A stretch of DNA of 64,000 nucleotides, taken from NCBI RefSeq assembly GCF_002086455.1, contig NZ_MVHC01000002.1, forward strand, positions 248,001 through 312,000. Direction: 5' to 3'. This DNA comes from Mycolicibacter algericus DSM 45454. Its GTDB lineage: Bacteria; Actinomycetota; Actinomycetes; Mycobacteriales; Mycobacteriaceae. The notes beneath the pieces were generated by a model. The model was given only the letters and a program-made list of their open reading frames with translations. It ran no database searches and was not told the DNA's origin. The position numbers were made by a program, and so were the translations under genes. Below, in pieces: positions 39,123 to 48,803 of this stretch; position 1 is the stretch's first letter; each line of letters starts with the position of its first letter.

Positions 39123-40382
39123 TCAGAAGGTGCAGGGCATGGCGCGGATGCCGTGAATGAAGCTGCCCGCCAGATATTCCGGGTCCCCGGCTTCGATACC
39201 GGGTAGCTCCCGGAGCAGTTCGCCGAAGATGGCGCGCAACTGGGCTCGCGCCACATGGGTCCCCAGACAGTAGTGCTGCCCGCCGCCGCCGAACCCGACG
39301 TGCGGGTTGGGATCACGGCTCAGGTCGAGGCAGTCCGGCCCGGCGAACACCGTCTCGTCCCAGTTGCCGGAGGCATAGAACATGGCGACCTTCTCGCCGG
39401 CCCGGATGGTCTGCCCACCCAGCTCGCAATCGGTTGCCGCGGTGCGGCGAAAGGTCATCACCGGGGTGGCGTAACGGATGAACTCCTCCACTGCGACGCC
39501 GATGCGCCGGTCGAAATCCTCCAGTAGCCAGCCACGTTGGGCGGGGTAGTCGGTGAGCGCCTTGACCGCGTGACTGGTGGTCTGGCGGGTGGTGTCGTTG
39601 CCGGCCACGCACAGCAATACGAAGTACGCCGCGATCTCGGCGTCGGTGAGCCGGTCGCCGTCCACCTCGGCGTTGACCAGGCTGCTGAACAGGTCGTCGC
39701 CGGGTTTGTCACGCCGCGCGGCCGCCAGCGAGCCGGCCAGCTGGTGCAGGTACATGATGTTCTCGCCCATCACCGCCAGCGGGTCGCGCCCGTCGAGGAA
39801 CACCGGGTCGTTGGTCGACACCAGCGCATCGGCGGCACGCGCCACGGCCTCCCGCTCGGATTCCGGGATCCCCACCATGTCCGCCAAGGTGCGCAGTGGC
39901 AGTTCCTTGGCGCAGCATTCGACGAAATCGGCCCCGCTGCCGGCGGCCTTCAGTTCGGCGACGATCGCCGTGGCGCTTGCCTTGATCGCGTCCTCGATGC
40001 GCCTGATCTGCCGGGGGGTGAACGCCGCGGTGGCCAATTTGCGCAGCTTGGTGTGCCGGGGCGGGTCCATCGCCAGGAAGGATTGCGTGGTCTCGAGCAA
40101 CTCCTCGGGAAAGTTCTCGAACATGACGCCCTTGCCCGACAGGAACACCTCGTTGGTGCGACTCACCGTGACGATGTCGGCGTGCCGGGTGACCGCCCAG
40201 AAGCCGGGGTCGTCGGGATCGTTGAGCATGGCGTCCTCGACCGGAGGATGCCAGCTCACCGGCCGTTCGACGCGCAGCACCGCGAACGAGCGTTCGCGCT
40301 CGGCGGCGGTGGTGGACCAGAACGCGCGAGAAGACAGGTCAACAGCGTCGTAGCTGCGGGTGGACAGTGACGGCGCTGGCAT
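39123..40382 (-). CDS. Cytochrome P450
   Basis: Bacterial P450 monooxygenase of 419 aa. The heme-ligand Cys is C372 in FGGGGQHYCLGTHVARAQL. The I-helix oxygen motif is VLLCVAGNDTTRQTTSHA, with the acid-Thr pair changed to N-D-T-T. The K-helix ExxR is in VEEFIRYATP, and FLAMDPPRHTKLRKLA matches the conserved C-helix. It needs ferredoxin and a reductase, not seen nearby. I chose ATG at 40382 (MPAPSL); a longer GTG-type start would cross the palindromic operator. It is transcribed divergently from a TetR-type gene with an inverted repeat between, so it is probably the regulated target. Substrate and CYP family number not assigned. Confidence 0.92.
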   Translation of the reverse strand: MPAPSLSTRSYDAVDLSSRAFWSTTAAERERSFAVLRVERPVSWHPPVEDAMLNDPDDPGFWAVTRHADIVTVSRTNEVFLSGKGVMFENFPEELLETTQSFLAMDPPRHTKLRKLATAAFTPRQIRRIEDAIKASATAIVAELKAAGSGADFVECCAKELPLRTLADMVGIPESEREAVARAADALVSTNDPVFLDGRDPLAVMGENIMYLHQLAGSLAAARRDKPGDDLFSSLVNAEVDGDRLTDAEIAAYFVLLCVAGNDTTRQTTSHAVKALTDYPAQRGWLLEDFDRRIGVAVEEFIRYATPVMTFRRTAATDCELGGQTIRAGEKVAMFYASGNWDETVFAGPDCLDLSRDPNPHVGFGGGGQHYCLGTHVARAQLRAIFGELLRELPGIEAGDPEYLAGSFIHGIRAMPCTF

Positions 40383-40436
40383 GGATGCCCCTTCGCTATG
40401 ACGACGATCACAGGCTGGTTCTGCTAACACTACGTC

Positions 40437-40464
40437 TAGACAGTATGTCTAGTCAATATGTCTG
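40437..40464. promoter_or_regulatory. TetR-type operator between P450 and regulator genes
   Basis: A perfect inverted repeat TAGACA-GTA-TGTCTA spans 40437-40451. A second TATGTCT half-site at 40457-40463 repeats the right arm 13 bases on. It sits in the 104-base divergent gap, 36 bases before the tetR start. This is the expected place and form for a TetR-family operator that would control both genes. Confidence 0.65.
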
Positions 40465-40486
40465 CCCAGCCGCTACGCTGGTCGGC

Positions 40487-41140
40487 ATGGCATCGGTGAC
40501 CCGCAAGCCCCCGACCAGCCGCCAACAACGGCGCGAGGAGATCGAGCGTCGGCTGCTCGACGCCACCGAGCGGCTGATGGGCGAAGGCACCAGTTTCACC
40601 GAACTCAGCGTGGACCGGCTCGCGACCGAGGCGGGGATGTCGCGCGCCAGCTTCTACATCTACTTCGAGGACAAGGGCCATCTGCTGCGCAGGCTCGCGG
40701 GCCAGGTGTTCGGCGATCTGGCCTCGGGGGCCGAACGCTGGTGGCAGGTGGCAGGACGTCGCGATCCTGACGATGTCCACGCCGCCATGACCGCGATCAT
40801 CGCCAGCTACCGCCGACACCAGCCACTGCTGATCGCACTCAGCGAGATGGCCGGCTACGACCCGCTGGTGGCGGCCACCTACCGGGAGTTGCTGACGGGC
40901 ATCTCAGGCCGGGTGGCCCGGGTCATCGAGGACGGCCAGGTCGACGGTTCCATTCGCCGCGCACTACCCGTCGCCGCCACCGCCAGTGCACTGACCTGGA
41001 TGGTGGAGCGGTCCTGCCAGCAGAACCTTCCTGCGCAGGACTCCGGCTACGACGCTGAACTCGCCGCTGCGCTGACCGAAATCGTGTGGGGCGCACTCTA
41101 TCTTGCTGACGCCGGGCCGCCCCAGGCCGAGCGGTCGTAG
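40487..41140 (+). CDS. TetR-family transcriptional regulator
   Basis: Regulator of 217 aa. The N-terminal helix-turn-helix is at about residues 38-70 (LSVDRLATEAGMSRASFYIY followed by FEDKGHLLRRL), and the C-terminal ligand/dimer domain is variable. ATG at 40487 is chosen because it gives the normal length and leaves the operator outside the gene; an in-frame extension to 40367 runs through the operator into the P450 start. Divergent placement to the P450 suggests repression of that gene and itself, relieved by a hydrophobic P450 substrate or product. The 3' end overlaps the convergent hydrolase gene by 43 bases. Confidence 0.88.
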   Translation: MASVTRKPPTSRQQRREEIERRLLDATERLMGEGTSFTELSVDRLATEAGMSRASFYIYFEDKGHLLRRLAGQVFGDLASGAERWWQVAGRRDPDDVHAAMTAIIASYRRHQPLLIALSEMAGYDPLVAATYRELLTGISGRVARVIEDGQVDGSIRRALPVAATASALTWMVERSCQQNLPAQDSGYDAELAAALTEIVWGALYLADAGPPQAERS

Positions 41141-41817
41141 CTGCTCTCGATCCGCTGACGCCTCCTACGCCGGGTGGGACACAACACGTAGGTGATGTTG
41201 CCGCGGTGGACCCGCAGGTTATCGCGGGCCTGGATGTCGACTCGGAAGTAGTTGTTGTGGACAGTCACCAGACCCAGCAAGGCATTGCGCACGGCCAGTG
41301 AGTTGACTTGTGCAGCAGGACGATTGGGGAAGTCGGCCATGCCGTCGTACTGGCGGCACAGGTCCGTCACCGCGAAGGGCGTGTGCTGCGGCACGCCGAC
41401 GCCGCCGTAGTCGGGCAGCGTCATGAACTTCACCAGCTTGGGATCGGCCCGGTAGATGCCGTGGAACGGCTGCTCGGGATTGGCCAACAGCAGAAACGAC
41501 ACCTTGCCGACGGGGACCGTCGAGGTTGGGCCGCGCTCGCGCAACCACTTGCAGGCAACCTGCGCCCCCATGCTCACGCCGTAGACCAGCACGTCATCGG
41601 CATCCGGGTGGCCGTCGAAGTGCGCGGTCAGCATGTCGTCGAGGGCCTGCGCACCTCGTTCCACCGCACGGACCGCCGGGACATACCGCAGGCCGTCGAC
41701 GTAGGTGTTGGGGTACTTGACGTTCCGGATTCTCTTGCCCCTGGTGACAGCACCGCGGCACATGAACCGCAGCAGCCCGCTCCATCCCGCCCCGTCGATG
41801 GTGAAAACGGTGCTCAT
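41098..41817 (-). CDS. PE-PPE-domain-type serine hydrolase, stand-alone
   Basis: Alpha/beta-hydrolase of 239 aa resembling the PE-PPE domain (a cutinase/esterase-like domain usually fused behind a PE or PPE module). It starts at ATG 41817 (MSTVFTIDGAGWSG). The nucleophile is S82 in YGVSMGAQVA, and a Tyr/Pro-rich block RNVKYPNTYVDGLRYVP lies upstream. No signal peptide, PE or PPE part is present, so it is probably cytosolic unless exported by other means. It lies 10 bases after proB on the same strand. Its last 43 bases overlap the convergent tetR gene's end; the tail (TRRRRRQRIESS) is very basic and could be a recent run-on. Function unknown; lipase/esterase is likely. Confidence 0.7.
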   Translation of the reverse strand: MSTVFTIDGAGWSGLLRFMCRGAVTRGKRIRNVKYPNTYVDGLRYVPAVRAVERGAQALDDMLTAHFDGHPDADDVLVYGVSMGAQVACKWLRERGPTSTVPVGKVSFLLLANPEQPFHGIYRADPKLVKFMTLPDYGGVGVPQHTPFAVTDLCRQYDGMADFPNRPAAQVNSLAVRNALLGLVTVHNNYFRVDIQARDNLRVHRGNITYVLCPTRRRRRQRIESSYDRSAWGGPASAR

Positions 41818-41827
41818 GCGGGCGGTC

Positions 41828-42931
41828 CTACACCGCCACCAGGTCGTCGGCGTGGACGACGGGGCGGCGCGCATCCGGCGCCAACTCCGCGGTGGAATGA
41901 CCGATCATGGCCGCCAACTCCGTCGCGTCGTAACCGACGACACCGCGGGCCACCACCGAGGCGTCCGGGCCACACAGGTCGACCACGTCGCCGCCGTGGA
42001 ACCTGCCCGACAGCCCGGTGATGCCGGCCGCCAACAGTGAGCGCCGCCGTTGCAACACCGCCTCGACCGCCCCGGCGTCGAGCGTCAACGTGCCCGCCGC
42101 GTCGGCGGCGTGGCGCACCCAGAACCGGCGCGCCGACAACCGTTGCGGCCGGGCCGCGAACACGGTGCCCACCGATGCGTGCGAGAGGGCCGCGGCAGCG
42201 TCGGCGGCGGCGGCCAGCAACACCGGAACGCCGGCATCGGCGGCCAGCAACGCCGCCGACAGTTTCGACACCATGCCGCCCGTGCCCAGCTGGCTGCCCT
42301 CACCGGCCACCACACCGGTGAGGTCCTGCGGGCCGGACACCTCGGGAACCAGCCGGGCCGGCCCCTTGCGGGGGTCAGCGTCGTAAAGGCCGTCGATGTC
42401 GGAGAGCAGCACCAGCGCGTCGGCGCCCACCAGGTGCGCCACCAACGCCGAGAGCCGGTCGTTGTCGCCGAACCGGATCTCGTTGGTGGCCACCGTGTCG
42501 TTCTCGTTGACGATCGCCACCGCGTGCAGTGCCCGCAGCCGGTCCAGGGTGCGCTGCGCGTTGGTGTGCGACACCCGCATCGAGACGTCCTGGGCGGTGA
42601 GCAGAACCTGCCCGACGGTGCGGCCGAACCGGCCGAAGGCCGCGCTCCAGGCGTTGACCAAAGCCACCTGACCCACGCTGGCGGCGGCCTGCTTGGTGGC
42701 CAGATCGGTGGGCCGTTTGGCTAAGCCGAGCGGTTCCAGACCGGCGGCGATCGCACCGGACGACACGATGACCACGTCCGAGCCGGCTTTCATCCGGGAC
42801 TCGATCGCCTCGGCCAGCCCGGCCAGCCGGTCCGGGTCGAACATGCCGTTGTCGGCGGTCAGCGCGGTGGTGCCGATCTTGACGACGACGCTGCGTGCGG
42901 TGCGGATCGCCGCTCGGGCCGTGCTGGTCAT
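41828..42931 (-). CDS. proB: Glutamate 5-kinase
   Basis: ProB, 367 aa, phosphorylates glutamate as the first step of proline synthesis. The amino-acid-kinase domain is at about residues 10-255 ([61 protein letters not shown]). The C-terminal PUA domain starts near 280 ([19 protein letters not shown]). The start overlaps the obg stop by four bases (ATGA), matching Rv2439c-Rv2440c. ProA, the next enzyme, is 13 kb away. Confidence 0.95.
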   Translation of the reverse strand: MTSTARAAIRTARSVVVKIGTTALTADNGMFDPDRLAGLAEAIESRMKAGSDVVIVSSGAIAAGLEPLGLAKRPTDLATKQAAASVGQVALVNAWSAAFGRFGRTVGQVLLTAQDVSMRVSHTNAQRTLDRLRALHAVAIVNENDTVATNEIRFGDNDRLSALVAHLVGADALVLLSDIDGLYDADPRKGPARLVPEVSGPQDLTGVVAGEGSQLGTGGMVSKLSAALLAADAGVPVLLAAAADAAAALSHASVGTVFAARPQRLSARRFWVRHAADAAGTLTLDAGAVEAVLQRRRSLLAAGITGLSGRFHGGDVVDLCGPDASVVARGVVGYDATELAAMIGHSTAELAPDARRPVVHADDLVAV

Positions 42932-44373
42932 GCCTCGTCCGACTGCTCACGCCGCTGCCTGCGCGCGATCTTGCGTTCGGCGGCCCCGACGCGTTCGGTG
43001 CGCTCCAGTCGGCTGTCGGTGCCCCGCCCGGACAGGGTGACGTCCACGCCGGCCGGCGTGGCCGGCTCCCAGTCGAAGGTCATCTCCCCGATGGTCACCG
43101 CGCAGCCCGGCGTGGCGCCCAGCCGCAACAACTCGTCCTCGACCCCGAGCCGCGCCAACCGGTCACCCAGGTAGCCGACCGCCTCGTCGTTGTCGAAGTT
43201 GGTCTGGTGCACCCAGCGTTCCGGGCGCGACCCTCGCACGACGAAACCGCCGTCGCCGTCGGGCTCCACACTGAACCCGGTCTCCCCGGCGCGTATCGGC
43301 CGGATCACCGGCCGGCGCGCAACCGGTTCCGGCTGCGCGGCGCGATACGCCGTCACCATCTCGGCCAGCGCAAATACCAACGGCCGCAGCCCCTCCCGGC
43401 TCACGGTCGACACCAGGAAAACCGGCCAGCCGCGCTCGGCCACGATGTCGTCGCGGACGAACTCGGCCATCTCCCGCGCTTCGGGCACGTCGATCTTGTT
43501 GAGCACCACCGCGCGCGGCCGATCCACCAGGTCGCCCAGCACCGAATCCCCTTGCATGGTCGGGGTGTAGGCGGCCAGTTCGGCTTCGATCGCCTCGATG
43601 TCGGAGAGCGGATCACGGCCGGGCTCGGCGGTCGCACAATCCACGATGTGCACCAACACCGCGCACCGTTCGATGTGGCGCAAGAAGTCCAAGCCCAGCC
43701 CGCGTCCCGCCGAGGCGCCCGGGATCAGGCCGGGCACATCGGCGGTGGTAAAGGTGTTGTCTCCGGCCGAGACCACGCCCAGGTTCGGTGCCAGCGTGGT
43801 GAACGGGTAGTCGGCGATCTTCGGCTTGGCCGCCGAGATCACCGACACCAGCGCGGATTTGCCGGCCGAGGGAAACCCGATCAAGCCGACGTCGGCGACG
43901 GTCTTGAGTTCCAGCGTGAGGTCGCGGGTCTCACCCTTCTCCCCGAGCAATGCGAAACCGGGAGCCTTGCGGGCCCGCGACACCAACGCGGCGTTGCCCA
44001 GCCCGCCGCGGCCGCCGCCGGCGGCCTCAAAGCGGGCGCCGGCGCCGACCAGGTCGGCCAGCAGCCGGCCGTGCTCGTCGAGCACGACGGTGCCGTCGGG
44101 CACCTTGATCTCCAGGTCCGATCCGGCAGCGCCGTCCTTGTTGCTGCCCTGGCCCTGCTTGCCGGACGCGGCCTTGATGTGCGGCCGGAAATGAAAGTCC
44201 AACAGGGTGTGCACGCCCGGGTCGACGACCAGCACGACACTGCCGCCGCGACCACCGTTACCACCGTCCGGGCCGCCCAGCGGCTTGAACTTCTCCCGGT
44301 GAATGGACGCGCAGCCGTTACCCCCGTCGCCGGCGCGCACATGAATGACGACGCGGTCGACGAACCGGGACAT
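42928..44373 (-). CDS. obg: Obg/CgtA GTPase
   Basis: Essential ribosome-associated GTPase of 481 aa. It has the glycine-rich N-terminal Obg fold ([20 protein letters not shown]), the G domain from about residue 160 (G1 [14 protein letters not shown]2 region [12 protein letters not shown]3 [11 protein letters not shown]4 NKIDVP), and a C-terminal OCT-like domain with a basic tail ([15 protein letters not shown]). It acts in 50S assembly and stress signalling. Placed behind rplU-rpmA as in most bacteria, with a palindromic repeat in the gap to rpmA, and translationally coupled to proB. Confidence 0.96.
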   Translation of the reverse strand: MSRFVDRVVIHVRAGDGGNGCASIHREKFKPLGGPDGGNGGRGGSVVLVVDPGVHTLLDFHFRPHIKAASGKQGQGSNKDGAAGSDLEIKVPDGTVVLDEHGRLLADLVGAGARFEAAGGGRGGLGNAALVSRARKAPGFALLGEKGETRDLTLELKTVADVGLIGFPSAGKSALVSVISAAKPKIADYPFTTLAPNLGVVSAGDNTFTTADVPGLIPGASAGRGLGLDFLRHIERCAVLVHIVDCATAEPGRDPLSDIEAIEAELAAYTPTMQGDSVLGDLVDRPRAVVLNKIDVPEAREMAEFVRDDIVAERGWPVFLVSTVSREGLRPLVFALAEMVTAYRAAQPEPVARRPVIRPIRAGETGFSVEPDGDGGFVVRGSRPERWVHQTNFDNDEAVGYLGDRLARLGVEDELLRLGATPGCAVTIGEMTFDWEPATPAGVDVTLSGRGTDSRLERTERVGAAERKIARRQRREQSDEA

Positions 44374-44401
44374 CGAGCTTTCCTCTCACCCAACCCACAC
44401 A

Positions 44402-44460
44402 CCGAGCGTGCAACCACTGCGAAGTTTGTCGCCCATTTTCGCAGGCAGTGCACGTTCGCG
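44402..44460. repeat. Degenerate palindromic repeat family, copy between rpmA and obg
   Basis: Imperfect inverted repeat with outer arms CCGAGCGTGCA and TGCACGTTCG and inner arms CACTGCGAA and TTCGCAGGCAG around an unpaired centre. Read on the same strand it aligns nearly end to end with the reverse complement of 63178-63234. It lies in the rpmA-obg gap, so it is transcribed with the operon and could form an RNA stem that shifts expression of obg relative to the ribosomal genes. Confidence 0.7.
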
Positions 44461-44476
44461 GCGCGGGGCCGGTTGG

Positions 44477-44743
44477 TTAGCTCTCGACGCGGGCGACAGG
44501 AACGATGTTGACGGTCTTGCGGCCGCGCTTCAGGCCGAACTCGACCGCACCGGGAGCCGTGGCGAACAGCGTGTCGTCGCCGCCGCGACCGACGTTGATG
44601 CCGGGGTGGAAGTGGGTGCCGCGCTGCCGCACCAGGATCTCGCCGGCTTTGACGACCTGGCCGCCGAACCGCTTGACGCCGAGTCGCTGCGCGTTCGAGT
44701 CGCGCCCGTTGCGTGAGCTGGAAGCGCCCTTCTTGTGTGCCAT
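44477..44743 (-). CDS. rpmA: 50S ribosomal protein L27
   Basis: L27, 88 aa, near the peptidyl-transferase centre. The N-terminus [16 protein letters not shown] is the canonical start, followed by [20 protein letters not shown]. No Firmicute-type N-terminal cleavage extension is present. It follows rplU by 12 bases and is followed by obg. Confidence 0.98.
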   Translation of the reverse strand: MAHKKGASSSRNGRDSNAQRLGVKRFGGQVVKAGEILVRQRGTHFHPGINVGRGGDDTLFATAPGAVEFGLKRGRKTVNIVPVARVES

Positions 44744-44755
44744 CTCGTTCGCTCC

Positions 44756-45067
44756 CTACTTGATTCCGGTGACCTTGAGCACGGTCAGCTGCTGACGGTG
44801 ACCCTGCCGCTTGTGGTAGCCGGTCTTGTTCTTGAACTTGTGGATGCGGATCTTGGGGCCCTTGGTGTGCTCGAGCACCTCGCCGGTGACCGCGACCTTC
44901 GCCAGCTTGCCGGCGTCAGTGGTGACGGTGGTGCCGTCCACGACCAGCGCGACCGGCAGCGAGACCGACGAACCCGGCTCCGAATCGAGCTTCTCGACCT
45001 TGACCACGTCACCGACGGCAACCTTGTACTGCTTGCCGCCGGTCTTGACGATTGCGTACGTCGCCAT
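44756..45067 (-). CDS. rplU: 50S ribosomal protein L21
   Basis: L21, 103 aa ([16 protein letters not shown] start; C-terminal [19 protein letters not shown]), a 50S protein that binds 23S rRNA. First gene of rplU-rpmA-obg-proB. The 150 bases upstream to the rne stop should contain the operon promoter; I saw no convincing L21 autoregulatory leader motif. Confidence 0.98.
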   Translation of the reverse strand: MATYAIVKTGGKQYKVAVGDVVKVEKLDSEPGSSVSLPVALVVDGTTVTTDAGKLAKVAVTGEVLEHTKGPKIRIHKFKNKTGYHKRQGHRQQLTVLKVTGIK

Positions 45068-45217
45068 CGTTGGTTTCTACCTCTGCTTCTCGGGCGCGCA
45101 CGCCATCGGGACTTGCGCAGGTGTCTGGGGTTCTGTCCGCCGAGCTGTGGTTATCCCGCCTGGCGACAACTGGTCTAGGGTACGTGACCAGCGGCTAAGG
45201 GGTCAAACCGGCCTTGC

Positions 45218-48061
45218 TCAACTGGGCGGCCCCGCCGGCCGGGCAGCCGCCCGTCGCCGCCGGGGACGTTCGTAGGGCGCCGCTGCGGCCAAGGTCTCCT
45301 GGCCGGACTCGTCGTCATCGGCGTCGTCTGCCTCGTCGATGACGTCCAGATCGTCGTCGAAGTCGTCGTCATCGTCGTCGAGGTCGACTTCGACCTCTTC
45401 GTCGGTGTCCTCGGTGTCCTCGCCGTCGTCGGTGTCGTCAGCGTCGTCGCTGTCCTCGCCGTCGTAGGAGTCGTCGGCGTCGTCCGTGTAGTCGGTGTCC
45501 TCGGCGTCGTCCGCGTCGTCGGTGTCCTCGGCGAGCGCGGTACCGGGCAGTTGCGGCTCGTGCTCGACGGCCGGCCGTGGCTCCCCGGCCGCCGACGCCG
45601 CGGTGGCCTCGACCTCGGTGTCGTCGTCGGACTCGTCGTCGCCGCGGTCACTCGCCGCGGCCATCGCCTTGAACATCGGGTGGTCACCGGGGGTGTGCGC
45701 CGGCACCTTCGCCACGACCGGCTCGTCGGCCTTGGGCTTCTTCGACCGTCTGCTGCGACGGCTGCTCGGTTCGGACCTGCGCCCGGGTGCCGCCGAGTCG
45801 ACCGGGTCGGCATGCAGCATGATGCCGCGCCCGGCACAGTGCTGACACGACGTCGAGAACGCCTCGATCAGCCCGGTGCCCAGCCGCTTGCGGGTCAGCT
45901 GCACCAGGCCGAGCGAGGTCACCTCCGACACCTGGTGGCGAGTGCGGTCGCGGCCCAGGGCCTCGGTCAGCCGGCGCAACACCAGGTCACGGTTGGACTC
46001 CAGCACCATGTCGATGAAGTCGATGACGATGATGCCGCCGATATCGCGCAGCCGCAGTTGCCGCACGATCTCCTCGGCGGCTTCCAAGTTGTTCTTGGTC
46101 ACCGTCTCCTCGAGGTTGCCCCCGGAACCGGTGAACTTGCCGGTGTTGACGTCGACGACCGTCATGGCTTCGGTCCGGTCGATCACCAGCGTTCCACCCG
46201 AGGGTAGCCAGACCTTGCGGTCCATCGCCTTGGCCAGTTGCTCGTCGATGCGGTGCACGGCGAACACATCCGGCCCGGCCTGGCCCTCCGGACCCTCGGG
46301 CGCGGTGTAGCGGGTCAGCTTCGACACCAGTTCGGGCGCCACCGAACCCACGTAGTCGTTGATAGTGGCCCAGGCGTCGTCACCGGACACCACCAGCTCG
46401 GAGAAGTCCTCGTTGAACAGGTCCCGAATCACCTTCACCAGCACATCGGGCTCTTCGTACAGCGCCACCGCCGCGCCGGCGGCCTTGCTCTTGGTCTCGG
46501 CCGCGGTCGCCTCGATCTGGTTCCAGCGCTCCTGGAGGCGTTCCACGTCGGCGCGGATGTCTTCTTCTTTGACGCCCTCCGACGCGGTGCGGATGATCAC
46601 GCCGGCGTCGGGGGGCACCACCTCGCGCAGGATCTCCTTGAGCCGTTGACGCTCGGTGTCGGGCAGTTTGCGGCTGATCCCGGTCGACGACGCGCCCGGC
46701 ACGTACACCAGGTAGCGGCCGGCCAGCGACACCTGGGTGGTCAGCCGGGCACCCTTGTGCCCGATCGGGTCCTTGCTGACCTGCACGACGACATAGTCGC
46801 CGGGTTTGAGCGCCTGCTCGATCTTGCGGTTGGTCCCACCGAGGCCGGCGGCCTCCCAGTTGACCTCGCCGGCGTAGAGCACGCCGTTGCGGCCCCGGCC
46901 GATGTCGACGAAGGCGGCCTCCATCGACGGCAGCACGTTTTGCACGATGCCCAGATAGACGTTGCCCACCAGCGACGTGGAGGCGGCCGAGGTGACGAAA
47001 TGTTCGACCATCACGCCGTCTTCGAGCACGGCGATCTGGGTGTAACGCGCGCCGGTGTGCGGCGGCTCGGTGCGGACGCGGTCACGGACCACCATCCGGC
47101 GTTCGACGGCCTCGCGGCGAGCCAGGAACTCGGCTTCACTCAGGATCGGCGGCCGGCGGCGCCCGGCGTCGCGACCATCGCGGCGACGCTGCCGTTTGGC
47201 CTCCAGCCGGGTCGAGCCGGTGATGCCCTGGATCTCGTCGTCCGACGAGCTCTTCTCGTTCTTGGTGCTCCTGGTGGTCTTCCGCGGGGTCCGTTCGTGT
47301 ACGACGGTGTTCGGCGGGTCATCGCTTGACCCGGTGTCCTCGTCATCGCCGTTGCCGGTCTTGCGCCGACGCCGGCGGCGCCGACGTCGGCTGCCCGTCT
47401 CGTCGGCCGCATCACCGTCGTCGTCACCGGTGTCCTCGGCGTCCGAGTTCTCGCCGGACTCCGCGGCCGAATCGTCGTCGTCGCCGTCGTCGTCGGCGTC
47501 GGTGTCGGTGTCTGCCCCGTCGTCCGAGGCTGCGCCGTCGGAGCCGCGGCCCCGGCCCCGACCGCGCCGACCGCGGCGGCGACGCCGATTGGCGGGGCGG
47601 TCCCCGTTCTCGTCGTCGCTGTCGGAGCCGAGGTCGTCGTCATCGTCGGACTCGGAGTCGGACTCCCGAGGCGGCGACGGCTCGAACGTGACCGGTTGCG
47701 GCGCCACGAACAGCGGCATGTAGTCGACCCGCGCGTTGGCCGCCTCCGGGGCGGTCTCCAGCAACAGCCGGGACTCCGGCTCGTCGACGGCGTCCCCGGA
47801 CTCGCCGGGCACCTCGGTGGTGGGCGGTTCGGTGGAACCCAGCAGGTCGCGAACGCGGACCGCTTCGACCCGGTCGACGCTGGAGTGGGCGCTGCGCGCC
47901 CGTCCGTCCAGCTCGGTCAGCGCGTCGAGAACCCGTTTGCTGGTGGTGCCCAGAACCCGCGCCAGGGAGTGGACCCGCAGCCGATCCGGCAGCTCCTCCT
48001 GCTCGGTCGGCACCGCTTCTACGTCGGAAAAAGGGCTCTTAAAAAGAGACGGGTCTGCCAC
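45218..48061 (-). CDS. rne: Ribonuclease E/G
   Basis: Endoribonuclease of 947 aa that initiates mRNA decay and processes rRNA. The catalytic core is central, as usual in actinobacteria: S1 RNA-binding domain at about residues 357-440 (VGNVYLGIVQNVLPSMEAAFVDIG), the DNase-I-like metal site with VDVNTGKFTG near 633-642, and the Zn-link CQHC near 738. The long N-terminal extension is unstructured, with acidic runs and an Arg-rich block ([27 protein letters not shown]). The C-terminal tail (about 835-925) is almost entirely Asp/Glu with Ala/Thr (repeats like DADDTDD). These tails probably bind RNA or partners. It faces ndk on the same strand with about 295 bases between, likely including a long leader. 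Confidence 0.95.
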   Translation of the reverse strand: MADPSLFKSPFSDVEAVPTEQEELPDRLRVHSLARVLGTTSKRVLDALTELDGRARSAHSSVDRVEAVRVRDLLGSTEPPTTEVPGESGDAVDEPESRLLLETAPEAANARVDYMPLFVAPQPVTFEPSPPRESDSESDDDDDLGSDSDDENGDRPANRRRRRGRRGRGRGRGSDGAASDDGADTDTDADDDGDDDDSAAESGENSDAEDTGDDDGDAADETGSRRRRRRRRRKTGNGDDEDTGSSDDPPNTVVHERTPRKTTRSTKNEKSSSDDEIQGITGSTRLEAKRQRRRDGRDAGRRRPPILSEAEFLARREAVERRMVVRDRVRTEPPHTGARYTQIAVLEDGVMVEHFVTSAASTSLVGNVYLGIVQNVLPSMEAAFVDIGRGRNGVLYAGEVNWEAAGLGGTNRKIEQALKPGDYVVVQVSKDPIGHKGARLTTQVSLAGRYLVYVPGASSTGISRKLPDTERQRLKEILREVVPPDAGVIIRTASEGVKEEDIRADVERLQERWNQIEATAAETKSKAAGAAVALYEEPDVLVKVIRDLFNEDFSELVVSGDDAWATINDYVGSVAPELVSKLTRYTAPEGPEGQAGPDVFAVHRIDEQLAKAMDRKVWLPSGGTLVIDRTEAMTVVDVNTGKFTGSGGNLEETVTKNNLEAAEEIVRQLRLRDIGGIIVIDFIDMVLESNRDLVLRRLTEALGRDRTRHQVSEVTSLGLVQLTRKRLGTGLIEAFSTSCQHCAGRGIMLHADPVDSAAPGRRSEPSSRRSRRSKKPKADEPVVAKVPAHTPGDHPMFKAMAAASDRGDDESDDDTEVEATAASAAGEPRPAVEHEPQLPGTALAEDTDDADDAEDTDYTDDADDSYDGEDSDDADDTDDGEDTEDTDEEVEVDLDDDDDDFDDDLDVIDEADDADDDESGQETLAAAAPYERPRRRRAAARPAGPPS

Positions 48062-48356
48062 GTATTCTCCTCAAGCCCCCGGGCGCGTCGTTACGACGCG
48101 GCCACGCGAGGGCTTCTCGTTATTCGCCCGGCTCACTTCCCCGGGCTTGTGGTGGTCTCGCTCCGAGGGGCTCGGGTGGAACCGACTCGGTGCCTGGCTG
48201 AATGAGGACCGGCGATCGGCGCCGCATCACATCTCGCGACCGTCGCACTCGCCTAAGTCTTCATTCGGGTGTCGGACACCGGTCCGGTGACGTTCACCCA
48301 TTGGCCAGTATCCCACACAACCAGACCAAGCCGGACGAAAGGCATTAACTCCGACG
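48062..48356 (-). other. Intergenic region: rne promoter and leader
   Basis: 295 bases between the ndk stop and the rne start, both on the minus strand. No credible gene is present. RNase E genes in mycobacteria often have long leaders through which the enzyme controls its own mRNA, and the length here fits that. I could not identify a firm -10/-35 or a single dominant hairpin by eye. Confidence 0.4.
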
Positions 48357-48803
48357 TCAGGCCAGTGTCATCGGGGCCGTCGGCGCCGACGGCTTCAAGT
48401 CGGGAAACCACAGCGCGATCTCGCGCTCGGCCGACTCCGGCGAGTCGGAGCCGTGCACCAGGTTGAACTGGGTCTCCAGCCCGAAGTCACCGCGGATGGT
48501 GCCGGGCGTGGCCTTGGCGACCGGGTCGGTACCGCCGGCGAGCTGCCGAAACGCCTCGATGGCCCGCGGCCCCTCCACCACGGCCGCGACCACCGGGCCG
48601 GAGGTGATGAAGTCCAGCAGCGAGGCGAAGAACGCCTTGCCCTCATGTTCGCCATAGTGCTGCCGGGCCACCGCCTGCTGCACCGGCCGCAGTTCCAGCG
48701 CCGCCAGCGTCAGGCCCTTCTTCTCGATCCGACTGATGATCTCGCCCACCAGTCGGCGGTTGACGCCGTCCGGCTTGATCAGCACCAAGGTCCGCTCAGT
48801 CAT
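48357..48803 (-). CDS. ndk: Nucleoside diphosphate kinase
   Basis: Ndk, 148 aa, transfers phosphate from NTPs to NDPs through a phosphohistidine. H117 lies in [16 protein letters not shown] and the N-terminus is [16 protein letters not shown] at 48803 is the family start; the longer in-frame extension upstream consists of translated repeat DNA and is rejected. The C-terminus runs about 11 residues beyond the usual ALWFP end ([14 protein letters not shown]), a small Pro/Ala extension compared with the 136-aa M. tuberculosis enzyme. Confidence 0.94.
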   Translation of the reverse strand: MTERTLVLIKPDGVNRRLVGEIISRIEKKGLTLAALELRPVQQAVARQHYGEHEGKAFFASLLDFITSGPVVAAVVEGPRAIEAFRQLAGGTDPVAKATPGTIRGDFGLETQFNLVHGSDSPESAEREIALWFPDLKPSAPTAPMTLA

